A stretch of 64,000 nucleotides of DNA from Sedimentisphaerales bacterium (GCA_016928435.1 JAFGKT010000051.1:1-64000), one strand, 5' to 3'; counted from the first letter of the stretch, positions 6,708 to 15,968 are shown. Notes: generated from the letters alone by a model not told the origin. Numbers and translations: made by a program.

Positions 6708-9452
6708 TTATATGTTTGCTCCAAGGCTTTCATACGCTGTGATGTAGCCTGCGACCATGCTCTCCAGGCTCCAGTTACGCCGTGCCTGTTCCATTATTCG
6801 TCTTGCTTGTTTGTGCCATTGGTCTTGATGTTGTCTAAAGTAGCGATGGTTCACCACCGTTTGCGTCAAGCCCCACCACAAACCGCTCGAGTCATAATCC
6901 TTGAATAGTACGCCGTTACCGCTGTCTTTCGGCGCTCCCCATTCGCGCAGTGCCAGCCGCACGATCTTATCCCGATACCCGCCCGTATTACGATTCGTCG
7001 CTGTTGCCCCGTAGATGTTGCCCACCACATCGATCTGGCCGAACGGCTCATAAAGCGACGCTCCAAAAACATCGCTGGCCGCGGCGTAACCCAAAATGCT
7101 TAAATCATTATTGAACCGCTTAACGGCTATCTGGCCCTGTGATGCGCAAGCGATACGTCCCAAAATCTCCACGTGTTCTCTATCTGCGCCTACCGGGTCT
7201 CCCACAATCGCGATTTGTACATCATGATTCTCAATCACAAAGCTAAGCGCTATATCTTCGAGCAGTTCCACTCCTTTTTGCAGCGGATCCAAACGTGAAG
7301 GCCAATACAACAAAATCGCTTCCGGGTCAACTTTCAAGCCCATCTGTTTTTGGAACTTCACCAGATTTTCTTTCTTGGCTTCCAGTATGTTGTCATTTGG
7401 TCCATATCGCCGCGCTAAACCTGGTTTGTCCCATTCTTTGTTTTCCTCTTGATTCTCCGGGTAAACGTCCGGCGAAATTCCGTTTGGTATTACTATTGCC
7501 GCGTTTGCCTTGTATTTGGCTTTTGTCTCATTGCGAACTCCCAACGGGATTATAGAGCGGTCTGAGAAATAGTCTTCCACTATCTCCTGTAAAAACGTCT
7601 TGCCCACATAGCTGACTTGCGTCGCGCTCTTGATCGCCGTAGCTTGGCAATCCACACATTCACGACCGGAATCAGCCACCATGTACATCCGCTCCCACAT
7701 CCGACCTATGTTTACCCCTTGCAGCATTTCAATCGGTACGTGTCCTGTGTGGGTATTATGCACCGTATGCAAAACCGGGATATCGTGATTGGCTGCGTAA
7801 GCTACGATCGGGCCACCCGCCATCCAATCATGCGTATGCACTATGGCTCGCCCGTCATACTGACTGCGAATTTCCCGTATGTAGGTATTGATTACCTGCC
7901 GTTGAAATTCCGCCGCCGTACGCAACGGATCGCCCTCGTAGGCGCTGCGATACTCATCATAGATCGATGATGTTACCAGATGCACGTTTTCAGGGTTCAG
8001 TTTGTGACGCCGCTGTACCCATTCCTGCTCGCTGATTTGCGATTCCTGCTGGAACCGTCGCGGCAAATTCAACGTTACCAAATGCGCCGGTATTTTCCGT
8101 TCAGTCAATCCTTTGCACAACGCCGATATCACATCACCCAACCCGCCGCTCTTACCCGAAACATACTGTGCGAATTTCCCCATCCCCGTCGAAGGCAACC
8201 TGCCGGTCTCCGGCGTAATAATTATGACCGCTGTCTCAACAGGCTTCTGTAAAATGTTAAAACTCTCAACCGCCCAGTCCAATCGGTCAATACTGCGAGT
8301 CAGAACAAATGTCGCTTTAGCTAACGACCCGTACGGGCTGAAATAATCATGCACCCCGCGGTCAGGCCCATGGCCCTCGTGCAAATAATACAAATGATCC
8401 GATGTCGTCAAATGGCGCCATTTCTTCAAGAAGTCCCCGCGTGCCCTCTTGGCATCACCCTCCATAGCTTCGATTTCTCTGAATAATTTGTGTTGAGTCT
8501 CACTGCCCAGCCAGCCGAACGTATTACGCTCGATATCCGCCCAACTCGATGTTGCCAATGGATGAATGTCAACCAGCGGACATTCCGTCTTTGCAAACTC
8601 TTGCGCTATCTCCGTTGGATTCATCAACACTATATTTGGATTATTCTCCAATTCCGCCGGCAGTCCCCGCCAAAAATCAAATATTCCCGTGTCCTCCCAA
8701 ATGTGTTCGCCGATATGCTCGTAATCATAGCCCAGAATAATCGCTTCGCCGTCCACCATCGCCATGCTCGATGCGTATTCCTTAGGCGTAATCTTCTGCC
8801 TCGGAAAACGAAACGCCACGTCGTCACTTAAATCCCTATTTCGGGGTAAGACCAGCAAATCCAATCCCCAGCCCGCCGGGCCCTTGGCGCGAAATATCGC
8901 GTTGGGCGATATCGGCGCGCCCGCTGACCGCAAATACATATCAGCACGCTGCTCACACAGAATCGACTTAAACCCCATTTCATTCACAATCGTACCAATG
9001 TCATTATTATACATCAGCTCCGTATTGCGAAACGATTGGGGCCTTGCGCCGAACAAGTCACGCATTGCTCCTCGGTGTTGCGAAACCTGATCCTTAAACT
9101 CATTCTTTGTCGGATCTTCAAACAGTGCCGTAAGCGAGTGGTAATATGTCTCTTCCAAATACTCCACTTGTTGATGTTTGCTGCCCGCCTCGTAAAGCTC
9201 ATGCAGCAGCGCAATGACATCAGGCTCATACATCTGAGCCTGTTCTAAGAATATTCCCGACATGCTCAGAGTTATCTTAAACTTCGGGTGAGCTTTGACC
9301 AAATCGATGAACATCCGCGTTGCGGGCAGATAACACTTCTTCGCGACCTTGCGGAAAACCGTTTCGTTTTGCTCTTCCCAGAGAAAGCTCCCGCCGTCCG
9401 GATCCAAGCGAAAAGGCTGATGCAACTGAAAATAGAACGTTACTATTGGCAA
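6708..9452 (-). CDS. GH57 amylase domain fused to GT5 glycogen synthase domain
   Basis: A 914-residue fusion for storage glucan metabolism. Residues 1-385 are a GH57 domain: LHQPF near the start, FRNTE with the likely nucleophile E145, and GYDYEHIGEH with the likely acid D243. Residues about 405-900 are a GT5 glycogen synthase with the KSGGL nucleotide-sugar loop (434-438), a THDW motif, and the C-terminal EPFG...NTGGYRD region. The second of two in-frame TTG codons (9452) has AGGAG six bases upstream, while the first is directly adjacent to it, so I choose 9452. No signal peptide is seen. It stands alone on the minus strand. Both domains keep their key residues. Whether the GH57 half cleaves, branches or transfers glucan is not clear. 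Confidence 0.88.
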   Translation of the reverse strand: MPIVTFYFQLHQPFRLDPDGGSFLWEEQNETVFRKVAKKCYLPATRMFIDLVKAHPKFKITLSMSGIFLEQAQMYEPDVIALLHELYEAGSKHQQVEYLEETYYHSLTALFEDPTKNEFKDQVSQHRGAMRDLFGARPQSFRNTELMYNNDIGTIVNEMGFKSILCEQRADMYLRSAGAPISPNAIFRAKGPAGWGLDLLVLPRNRDLSDDVAFRFPRQKITPKEYASSMAMVDGEAIILGYDYEHIGEHIWEDTGIFDFWRGLPAELENNPNIVLMNPTEIAQEFAKTECPLVDIHPLATSSWADIERNTFGWLGSETQHKLFREIEAMEGDAKRARGDFLKKWRHLTTSDHLYYLHEGHGPDRGVHDYFSPYGSLAKATFVLTRSIDRLDWAVESFNILQKPVETAVIIITPETGRLPSTGMGKFAQYVSGKSGGLGDVISALCKGLTERKIPAHLVTLNLPRRFQQESQISEQEWVQRRHKLNPENVHLVTSSIYDEYRSAYEGDPLRTAAEFQRQVINTYIREIRSQYDGRAIVHTHDWMAGGPIVAYAANHDIPVLHTVHNTHTGHVPIEMLQGVNIGRMWERMYMVADSGRECVDCQATAIKSATQVSYVGKTFLQEIVEDYFSDRSIIPLGVRNETKAKYKANAAIVIPNGISPDVYPENQEENKEWDKPGLARRYGPNDNILEAKKENLVKFQKQMGLKVDPEAILLYWPSRLDPLQKGVELLEDIALSFVIENHDVQIAIVGDPVGADREHVEILGRIACASQGQIAVKRFNNDLSILGYAAASDVFGASLYEPFGQIDVVGNIYGATATNRNTGGYRDKIVRLALREWGAPKDSGNGVLFKDYDSSGLWWGLTQTVVNHRYFRQHQDQWHKQARRIMEQARRNWSLESMVAGYITAYESLGANI

Positions 9453-10067
9453 AACCAACTCCTATATGTCTGTCTCAGAAATTGTCCGCCTTGACTTGCC
9501 CGAAAGTATAAGCGTTTTGTATTTGGGGTATAAGTTCCATCTAACAAGCCTTATCGCCGGGAGTTCTTGGCGAAATTTTCTCTTCAATGGCTCTCTTCTC
9601 CATCGCTATTTCCTACGGCACAACTACCAAATGCTATTAGTCATTGTTTTATAGCGTCTTGCCGGCAAATTGTCCAACTTCTTATTATATAGGCTTTTAG
9701 CTAAATATGTCCCGCACGATGCCGAAGTTGTCTCTTCTGATCAGCAAATTACCTATACTGCCGTCTGGTTAAAATTTTGCTGTTATCAGTCTTCGCTATC
9801 TTGCTCAAATGTCATATGGTTTGTTGCATCTCAGAGCCAATGATTTTTTTTGCCATCTCGCCCGCTGCGACAATATTTAGTACGACTGCAAGCTGGGGCG
9901 CTATTTTGGAGCCAACATATTTTGTACGCCGCTAGAGTGTGGATTGCCTTGAGGCTGTGTTTTCTGCATTGATAACGGGGGGCAGAAAAGCACTTGGCGT
10001 CTTGACCATTGTCACCGGTGGGGGGCGGTGGGGGGCTGCGGTGAGAATATTTGAAAAAACTCACAGG

Positions 10068-10076
10068 TTATCCACA
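10068..10076 (+). promoter_or_regulatory. Perfect DnaA box
   Basis: TTATCCACA matches the bacterial DnaA box consensus exactly. A weaker opposite-strand match TGTGGATTG lies about 120 bases to the left and TTATCCGCT about 320 bases to the right. A single perfect box can occur by chance. Confidence 0.4.
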
Positions 10077-10260
10077 AACGGCCGATAAAAGAAAAGTGAA
10101 GTTCTGTTCGGATGATGTTTGGTTGGCGTTAAGAAACCCGTGATCTTGAATTTAGTAATGGTGTGTATCTCCTTTCCCTAGAGTGAGATATCGAGCTAGA
10201 CAACAAATGGCATTATTTATCGGCCAAATGTAAAAAGGCGAAAATTTTTTCTTGTATTCG

Positions 10261-10320
10261 TGGGAATATGTGGTAAAGTTTGGATAGAAATGGGAGCTTA
10301 GGGGATGAGGTGGTGGTGCG
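10261..10320 (+). promoter_or_regulatory. MraZ-type box array upstream of mraZ
   Basis: Six units starting with TGG or GGG recur at exact 10-bp spacing: TGGGA (10261), TGGTA (10271), TGGAT (10281), TGGGA (10291), GGGGA (10301), TGGTG (10311). MraZ of Escherichia coli is known to bind TGGGN repeats spaced by 5 bases upstream of its own gene. The array ends 146 bases before the mraZ ATG. Confidence 0.75.
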
Positions 10321-10466
10321 GTTCGCTAGCACGCAGCTATCTTGTTCTTCAATGCGTACTTTTCTAATGGCAGCGAGCATCCAAATCTTCGGTTGTTATC
10401 CGCTAAGGGTATCTCGTCTTATAGATTGGGAATTCTTGCTCCGAGAGATTGTTGCGAAGGTGTCTT

Positions 10467-10946
10467 ATGCTGTTGACCGGTGAATATGACTTGACGTTAG
10501 ACGAAAAGAACCGGCTGTCTATACCGGTACGCTTGCGTCAGCAGATTTTCCCGCGAGATGATTTTGATAATGTGTTGTATCTGATGACAGGGTTTAATCA
10601 GATCCTGTGTTTGTATCCTGAGAGTGAGTATCGACGCATCGCCCTTGCCGTGGCTCCAGGGAAGGTGGCCCCGGACGAACTGCTCGTTTATGAACGAGTT
10701 GGTTTTGCTCTGGCTAGCAGGGTTGAGCTGGATCGGCAGGGACGAGTGCTTATAAGTGATAAAGCCATTCGTCGCGCCGGACTCAAAGAGCAGATTGCGT
10801 TGATTGGGGCTCGGGATCATTTGGAATTGTGGAATCAGGATGAGTGGGAGACCTATTTGGTCGAACACATGGCAGAACACGAGCAGATGGTCCTGCAAGC
10901 AAGGCAGGAAACATATCGTAAGCAACGCGAAGAAGCTGGTTGGTAA
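10467..10946 (+). CDS. mraZ: Transcriptional regulator MraZ
   Basis: A 159-residue protein of the MraZ/AbrB-like fold, first gene of the division and cell wall cluster. It starts MLLTGEYDLTLDEKNRLSIP, the standard first MraZ motif, and repeats the fold as VELDRQGRVLIS in the second half. GAAGG lies six bases before the ATG at 10467, which fixes the start. A TTG 18 bases upstream is less likely. MraZ binds a repeated box upstream of its own gene and represses the cluster in other bacteria. The array at 10261-10320 fits that role. Confidence 0.95.
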   Translation: MLLTGEYDLTLDEKNRLSIPVRLRQQIFPRDDFDNVLYLMTGFNQILCLYPESEYRRIALAVAPGKVAPDELLVYERVGFALASRVELDRQGRVLISDKAIRRAGLKEQIALIGARDHLELWNQDEWETYLVEHMAEHEQMVLQARQETYRKQREEAGW

Positions 10947-11040
10947 AGTAGAAATGTCTTAGAAGCCATATTATGCAGTAATAATACCACCCGTAACGGA
11001 GTTCGGGCAGAAAACTTGAGTAAGGAGGCGTGATAAGTCT

Positions 11041-11385
11041 ATGAGTATTATAGAGAAAAGCGGACGCGGAACAGCAAAGCGGGAAATGACTTATGAGCAA
11101 GTGAGTAGCCAACCGACAGTAATGTTGCGGAGTTGGACCGATGCTGCCTGCGATCAAACTCTTATTGGTCAATTGCAGCATGCCTTGGAGGGTCGCACGG
11201 TTCTGCGATGGGAAGATTTGGATATGGCGATTCGGGTAAGATTGCGAGTGGTTGCCCAACGTTTGCAGAAGGTGCGAAGATTCGGGGGGATGTATGCGGA
11301 GCTTTCTCTTTCACCGCAGCTCGAGGCGATTTTTAGTCTTATGCCCACGCCCGAGAATACTGAGCATGAAATGTTGATTAACTAG
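11041..11385 (+). CDS. Small unknown protein between mraZ and rsmH
   Basis: A 114-residue protein without a recognised function. AAGGAGG ends 12 bases before the ATG, and the gene ends 9 bases before rsmH, so it is a real member of the cluster. The C-terminal half (RLQKVRRFGGMYAELSLSPQ, then LEAIFSLM) recalls the last helix-strand-helix of STAS-type anti-sigma antagonists, but the N-terminal part does not fit well. No membrane segment or signal peptide is seen. It occupies a place that is normally empty in this cluster. Confidence 0.7.
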   Translation: MSIIEKSGRGTAKREMTYEQVSSQPTVMLRSWTDAACDQTLIGQLQHALEGRTVLRWEDLDMAIRVRLRVVAQRLQKVRRFGGMYAELSLSPQLEAIFSLMPTPENTEHEMLIN

Positions 11386-11394
11386 GGGAATGTT

Positions 11395-12303
11395 GTGGAT
11401 TCTCCGGCAGCTCATCAGGCGGTACTTTTTGATGCAGTTATGCAACAACTCGACTATCGCCCCGACGCGGTAGTGGTTGATGCAACCTTGGGACATGCCG
11501 GGCATGGGCGGGCGCTGGCGGAGAGATTGAACGCCGACGGCTTGCTGCTGGGATTGGATGTGGACGAAAACTGCTTGGCGGTGGCACGACATCGTTTGGA
11601 CAATACAACTTGCCAAGTTAAATTGATACAAGAGAATTTTGGTTCTCTCTCTGGTGTGCTGGATCAGCTAGGGCTTGAGGCGGTCGATGTGATCTTGGCG
11701 GACCTGGGTGTGAACTCGGCCCAATTGGCTGAATCATCTTATGGTATAAGTTTTCAGCAAGACGGGCCGTTGGATATGCGGCTGGATCGTCGCTTACAAT
11801 CTACCGCGGCGGATTTAGTTAACGGTCTGCGGCAGGACGACTTGGCTGACATTATCTATAAGTATGGCGAAGAACGTCGCAGTCGCGCCATTGCCCGAGC
11901 CATAGTCGAACGTCGCCGTGAAAAACGCTTTTGTAATACCGGCGAATTGGTAACGGTGATCTTCAAGGCTCTGGGACTTAAAGGCAGCGGCGGCCGCAGC
12001 AAGATACACCCAGCGACGAGAACCTTTCAGGCTTTGCGTATCGCTGTGAACGATGAATTGGGGCAGTTGGAGCGTTTGCTGGACGCAGCGGCTCAACGCC
12101 TCAAAATTGGCGGTCAGGTAGCGATCATCAGTTTTCACAGCCTGGAAGACCGTATCGTAAAATATGATTTTCGGGCCCGCAAGGAAGCCGGAATATACGA
12201 AATAATGACCAAAAAACCATTGGTCGCCGCCGAAGACGAACGAAAACAAAACCCACGCAGCCGCAGCGCCAAACTGCGTGTCGCACGTAAGATCGGTAAC
12301 TGA
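11395..12303 (+). CDS. rsmH: 16S rRNA (cytosine1402-N4)-methyltransferase RsmH
   Basis: A 302-residue SAM-dependent methyltransferase (MraW) acting on 16S rRNA. It begins with the family pattern HQAVLFDAV and the SAM-binding VVDATLGHAGHGRAL. Further family motifs are LADLGVNSAQL, GPLDMRLDR, HPATRTFQALRIAVNDEL and ISFHSLEDRIVK. The start is a GTG with AGGGGAA upstream. It follows the 114-residue unknown by 9 bases and sits in the usual place after mraZ. Confidence 0.96.
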   Translation: MDSPAAHQAVLFDAVMQQLDYRPDAVVVDATLGHAGHGRALAERLNADGLLLGLDVDENCLAVARHRLDNTTCQVKLIQENFGSLSGVLDQLGLEAVDVILADLGVNSAQLAESSYGISFQQDGPLDMRLDRRLQSTAADLVNGLRQDDLADIIYKYGEERRSRAIARAIVERRREKRFCNTGELVTVIFKALGLKGSGGRSKIHPATRTFQALRIAVNDELGQLERLLDAAAQRLKIGGQVAIISFHSLEDRIVKYDFRARKEAGIYEIMTKKPLVAAEDERKQNPRSRSAKLRVARKIGN

Positions 12304-12410
12304 ACAAGCCTAAGTTGACGCTGCATGAACCGCTGACGCCAACTTGGATAATCTAAATAATAGTACGATTTGTAACTCTTGGGCCACGGAAGGTAAAACG
12401 GAGTTGATCC

Positions 12411-13628
12411 ATGACAAAAGAAGCAAAAGTTGGGTTGTTGTTGGGATTATTGTTGATCATTGGAATTGCCGTGGTCTTACGTGGCGTACATCGAGATGGC
12501 CAACAGCAAAACAGTGATGAACTCCGCCGGATATCGCAAGAATATTCACCTTCCTCGGGTAACACCGCGGTCACTCAAGGCGTCCAGCGGCTATCCAACG
12601 GGACGACTAACTCGCCCACACGTTCTACGCCCCCCGCTGCTAATCGCTCGCAAGCCCCCGCGCCTTCTCAGATAGCCCGCAACGATACCCCTGCCGGTTC
12701 TCAAAGTACACTATCGGCTAACCAATCTTATGCTCCCACCAGTGTAATCGCCACTCAGAATAACAACGATGTTCGTTACACAAGTCCGTTGCCTTCTTCC
12801 CGCTCGACGGATGATCCGGGCTTGGTTCATCCTATGCCGGGAGCTATCGATAATGCTGCTCAAAGAGCGGTTGCTTCAGCCAGTCAGTCGAATACCCCCA
12901 CGATTTACGGCGGCAACAGCCCTTCATCTTCCAGTGCTGGCACAACTGTAGTCAACGCTCAGTCGTCACAGCGAAGAATTCATGTCGTTCGTGATGGCGA
13001 CGATCTCAGCAAAATCGCTTTGGAAGTGTATGGCCCCGTAGAAGGACGCCGTTGGATCAATGTCTTGGCGATCTACGAAGCCAACAACGATATCTTGACG
13101 TCGATGGATGTTCTTCGCGTTGGACAGAGTTTGCGTATTCCGCCTTTAATGGTCACCGGAGTGCCTGCTTCCAATGCGTCATCGAATTCAGTTCAAGCTA
13201 TTTCACAAGTAAACACTCCTGCTGCTTCCGCGCCTTCCAACAGCGGCCAGGTTTATGTGGTTCGCGAAGGTGATTCGCTTTGGAGAATCGCCCAAAGACA
13301 ATTGGGTGACGGTAATCGGCACGAAGAAATACTCGCCCTGAATCGTGATCGCATCAGTGACCCTGGGCGCCTAAGAGTAGGTCAAAGCCTGCGTATGCCC
13401 GCCGGAGCTGCCGCTTCCACTACTGTTGCCCAACAGCAGCCCCAAGCAAACACGACCGCATCTGTGTCAACCCGCAGTTATACGGTTCGTGAAGGCGATA
13501 GTTTGTGGTCAATTGCCGCGCAGCATCTAGGTAATGGTGAACGCTATCATGAAATCGCGTCGTTGAATTCCGATGTCCTCAGTAATGAAAATTCGCTGCG
13601 TACGGGATTGGTCTTGCGGCTGCCTTGA
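12411..13628 (+). CDS. Membrane-anchored protein with three LysM domains
   Basis: A 405-residue protein. Residues 6-25 form one membrane helix (VGLLLGLLLIIGIAVVLRGV) that would anchor it in the inner membrane with the rest in the periplasm. A Ser/Pro/Gln-rich linker reaches to about 185. Three LysM modules follow, each opening with V(R)DGD or VREGDSLW and closing with LRVGQSLRIP-like sequence, the last ending at the stop codon. LysM binds peptidoglycan. GGAG precedes the ATG by 7-8 bases. It lies between rsmH and the ftsL-like gene, which suggests a role in wall synthesis or division. The insertion of a LysM protein here is unusual. Confidence 0.88.
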   Translation: MTKEAKVGLLLGLLLIIGIAVVLRGVHRDGQQQNSDELRRISQEYSPSSGNTAVTQGVQRLSNGTTNSPTRSTPPAANRSQAPAPSQIARNDTPAGSQSTLSANQSYAPTSVIATQNNNDVRYTSPLPSSRSTDDPGLVHPMPGAIDNAAQRAVASASQSNTPTIYGGNSPSSSSAGTTVVNAQSSQRRIHVVRDGDDLSKIALEVYGPVEGRRWINVLAIYEANNDILTSMDVLRVGQSLRIPPLMVTGVPASNASSNSVQAISQVNTPAASAPSNSGQVYVVREGDSLWRIAQRQLGDGNRHEEILALNRDRISDPGRLRVGQSLRMPAGAAASTTVAQQQPQANTTASVSTRSYTVREGDSLWSIAAQHLGNGERYHEIASLNSDVLSNENSLRTGLVLRLP

Positions 13629-13680
13629 CCTTGACCAAAGGACCCAACAATATTCTTGAGTTTATACCTGCTGGTTTGAT

Positions 13681-13968
13681 TTGATAGTGGATTCCAAACG
13701 TTTAGCTTATGTTCTGTTCCTGGCCTTGCTGATAGGTCTAGCGCTGGTTCATCTGCGCACAACGCACCGGCGCAGAGTCTGTCAAATAACCATGCTTATG
13801 CAGGAAGCTCGTCAAGTGGAGCAGCAATTGCCCCGGCAGCAGGCCGAGCTTAGCGCTGCCCTTCAATCACCCCAGCAGCTTCGTAGGCAATTGGAGAATA
13901 TTGAAACCGATCTATATCCCATGGGTATGGCACCCACCGGAAGCGATTGGCTCGCTGATAATCAGTAA
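13681..13968 (+). CDS. Small FtsL-like membrane protein
   Basis: A 95-residue protein with a short cytoplasmic tail, one membrane helix (about 9-25) and a predicted coiled coil rich in Gln and Glu (about 38-80). Size, topology and position directly before ftsI match FtsL, a divisome protein that is too variable for reliable sequence recognition. The start is either TTG (13681) or GTG (13687), and neither has a clear ribosome binding site. The gene ends 9 bases before ftsI. Confidence 0.65.
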   Translation: MIVDSKRLAYVLFLALLIGLALVHLRTTHRRRVCQITMLMQEARQVEQQLPRQQAELSAALQSPQQLRRQLENIETDLYPMGMAPTGSDWLADNQ

Positions 13969-13977
13969 TCAAAAATT

Positions 13978-15750
13978 ATGTCCTTTGATCGTCGAGAACG
14001 TTGGCTTGGTGGCACACTATTGGTCGTAATCGTCCTGGGGTTGGCCGGCGTTTTGACGCGCGTCTATTTTCTTCAAACAACCGCCCAGCCGGAGCTGGCT
14101 CACCGGGCCGCGGTACAGCAACTCCGTATTGTCTCCGATACCCCGCAACGAGGAATGATCGTCGATCGCCAGGGACGCACTTTGGCTGTGAGTACACAGG
14201 TCCGTTCGATAGCGGTTGATCCATCTCTAATTACAAACGTTGATTTGGCAGCCGAACAACTAGGCGCGGTTCTGGAAATTTCCCCTGACGATCTGCGTAA
14301 CCTAATCGAACAATATCGTGATCGTCGTTTTCGTTGGGTCAAACGTTTCGTAACCGATGAGCAAGCCGACGCTGTGGCTGCGTTGGGCATTCATGGAGTG
14401 CTTATCCAAACCGAATATCAACGCCGGTACCCAATGGGCTCCTTGGCGGGCCACATTATAGGTTTCACCGACATTGATGGCTGTGGTCTTGAGGGCATAG
14501 AGGCGCTCTTTCAGGATGACTTGGCCGGCGATTCCGGCACTCTGTTGCTCAACAGCGATGTACACCGTCGTCCTTTGGCTTGCCAAGACGGCAGCAGCCG
14601 AGGTCGCGACGGTCTCACCGTTGCGCTGACCATCGATGCCGCGATTCAGGGTTTTGTCGAAGAGCAATTACAGCAGACAGTCGAAAGATATAACGCCGCC
14701 GGGGCCGTGGGTATTGTAATGGATCCCCAAACCGGAGAAATCTACGCCTTAGCCAACTACCCCGGTTTTTCGCCCGCCACCGCCCGTCAGTGCGATCCAA
14801 ATCTGTTGCGCAATCGAGTTCTTACCGATCCGATAGAGCCCGGCAGTACATTTAAGCCTTTTACCGTCGCCGCGGCAATCGAGTATGGCCTGGTAAACCC
14901 CGATACGCGGATCGACTGCCACAACGGCCGTTATTCCGGAAGAGGTTTCGGTACCATTCGCGAATACAACTATCATCGCTACGGTATGTTAACCGTCGCG
15001 GAAATAATCATGCGTTCCAGCAACATTGGCTCAGCCATCATGGCTCAAAGAGTAGGTAAAAGCAGATTCTACGAAATGTTGCAGCGTTTTGGCTTTGGTC
15101 GCCGCACCGGAATCGACCTACCCGGCGAAGGTGTCGGCATTCTCAGACCATTGGAACAGTGGAACGACCACGAATACACACTTACCCGCGTAGCTTTTGG
15201 GCAGGGAGTCGCTGTTACGCCAATTCAATTGATCAGGGCGTTTTGTGTTTTTGCCAACGGTGGACAGTTGGTTCGCCCTCGTTTAACCCGAGGACTGCTC
15301 GACCAGGCCGGTAATGTCGTACGCGATTTTACCCAGGAAGAAGCACTTTGGCCCTTGCGTGTGGAAGGCGACCCTACAGATTCACGCCAAGTCATAGCTC
15401 CTGAGGTCGCCCGCGTAATGGTCGAAGATATACTTCTCGGTGTGGTTGAACGCCGTGAAGGTACCGCCCATAACGCTTTCTTGCCCGGTTATGATGTCTT
15501 TGGCAAGACCGGAACCGCTCAAGTGCCGCTAAGTGATGGTCGCGGATACGAGGAAGACAAATATGTGGCTTCTTTTATTGCTGGGGCGCCCGCGTATGAT
15601 CCCCGGCTGTGTGTGTTGGTTATGGTACGTGAACCGGATCGAAGTTTAGGCCTTGGTTATACCGGCGGACGCGTGGCAGCACCGCCTGTACGCGAAATAC
15701 TAAGGCAAAGTCTGGCGTATCTGCAAATTCCGCCTCGCAACTTGGAATAA
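13978..15750 (+). CDS. ftsI: Penicillin-binding protein, FtsI type (class B transpeptidase)
   Basis: A 590-residue division-specific transpeptidase, anchored by an N-terminal membrane helix (10-30) with the catalytic domain in the periplasm. The dimerisation domain (RGMIVDRQGRTLA at 58-70) is followed by the transpeptidase domain with S290-TFK, SSN (347-349) and KTGT in FGKTGTAQ. No PASTA domain is present. It lies between the FtsL-like gene and murE, as in the standard cluster order. Confidence 0.95.
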   Translation: MSFDRRERWLGGTLLVVIVLGLAGVLTRVYFLQTTAQPELAHRAAVQQLRIVSDTPQRGMIVDRQGRTLAVSTQVRSIAVDPSLITNVDLAAEQLGAVLEISPDDLRNLIEQYRDRRFRWVKRFVTDEQADAVAALGIHGVLIQTEYQRRYPMGSLAGHIIGFTDIDGCGLEGIEALFQDDLAGDSGTLLLNSDVHRRPLACQDGSSRGRDGLTVALTIDAAIQGFVEEQLQQTVERYNAAGAVGIVMDPQTGEIYALANYPGFSPATARQCDPNLLRNRVLTDPIEPGSTFKPFTVAAAIEYGLVNPDTRIDCHNGRYSGRGFGTIREYNYHRYGMLTVAEIIMRSSNIGSAIMAQRVGKSRFYEMLQRFGFGRRTGIDLPGEGVGILRPLEQWNDHEYTLTRVAFGQGVAVTPIQLIRAFCVFANGGQLVRPRLTRGLLDQAGNVVRDFTQEEALWPLRVEGDPTDSRQVIAPEVARVMVEDILLGVVERREGTAHNAFLPGYDVFGKTGTAQVPLSDGRGYEEDKYVASFIAGAPAYDPRLCVLVMVREPDRSLGLGYTGGRVAAPPVREILRQSLAYLQIPPRNLE

Positions 15751-15968
15751 TGACCTCTTTCAAACGTATATTCGTTGCAAAGTTACGTAATTTGAATATA
15801 ATATTTGTGTAGGTGAGCGATACGAGTTTGCTTTTGCGCTCAATGGGTGGGGTTAGCCTAGGATGGGCTGGCGCGCTATCGCGGATCGTTACTAAACGCT
15901 GCCTAACCGAAGCTTTGAATGTAATTCTCTCGGTGTGCAGTTGTCGCTGCGAGGAGGATTGGTCACAA

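Larger units (their letters stand above)
9453..10466. other. 1 kb gene-free divergence region
   Basis: No frame here has coding character. All genes to the left (0.6-9.5 kb) run leftward and those to the right (10.5-36 kb) run rightward. The stretch contains a G-rich tract at 10017-10041 (two GGTGGGGGGC units), a perfect DnaA box at 10068, an A/T-rich patch, and the MraZ-type box array at 10261. No tRNA or known riboswitch was recognised. Confidence 0.6.

Noticed and set aside
9831-10064. Minus-strand 77-codon frame in the gene-free region
   Set aside because: Pro- and Arg-rich, no start signal, and it crosses the G-rich tract.
9453-10466. Chromosomal replication origin
   Set aside because: Only one perfect DnaA box is present, dnaA is not near, and the gene direction changes again at 37 kb. 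I keep it as a weak observation only.
15813-15968. N-terminal extension of murE by 52 codons
   Set aside because: The extension has no similarity to Mur ligases, and AGGAGG lies before the ATG at 15969.
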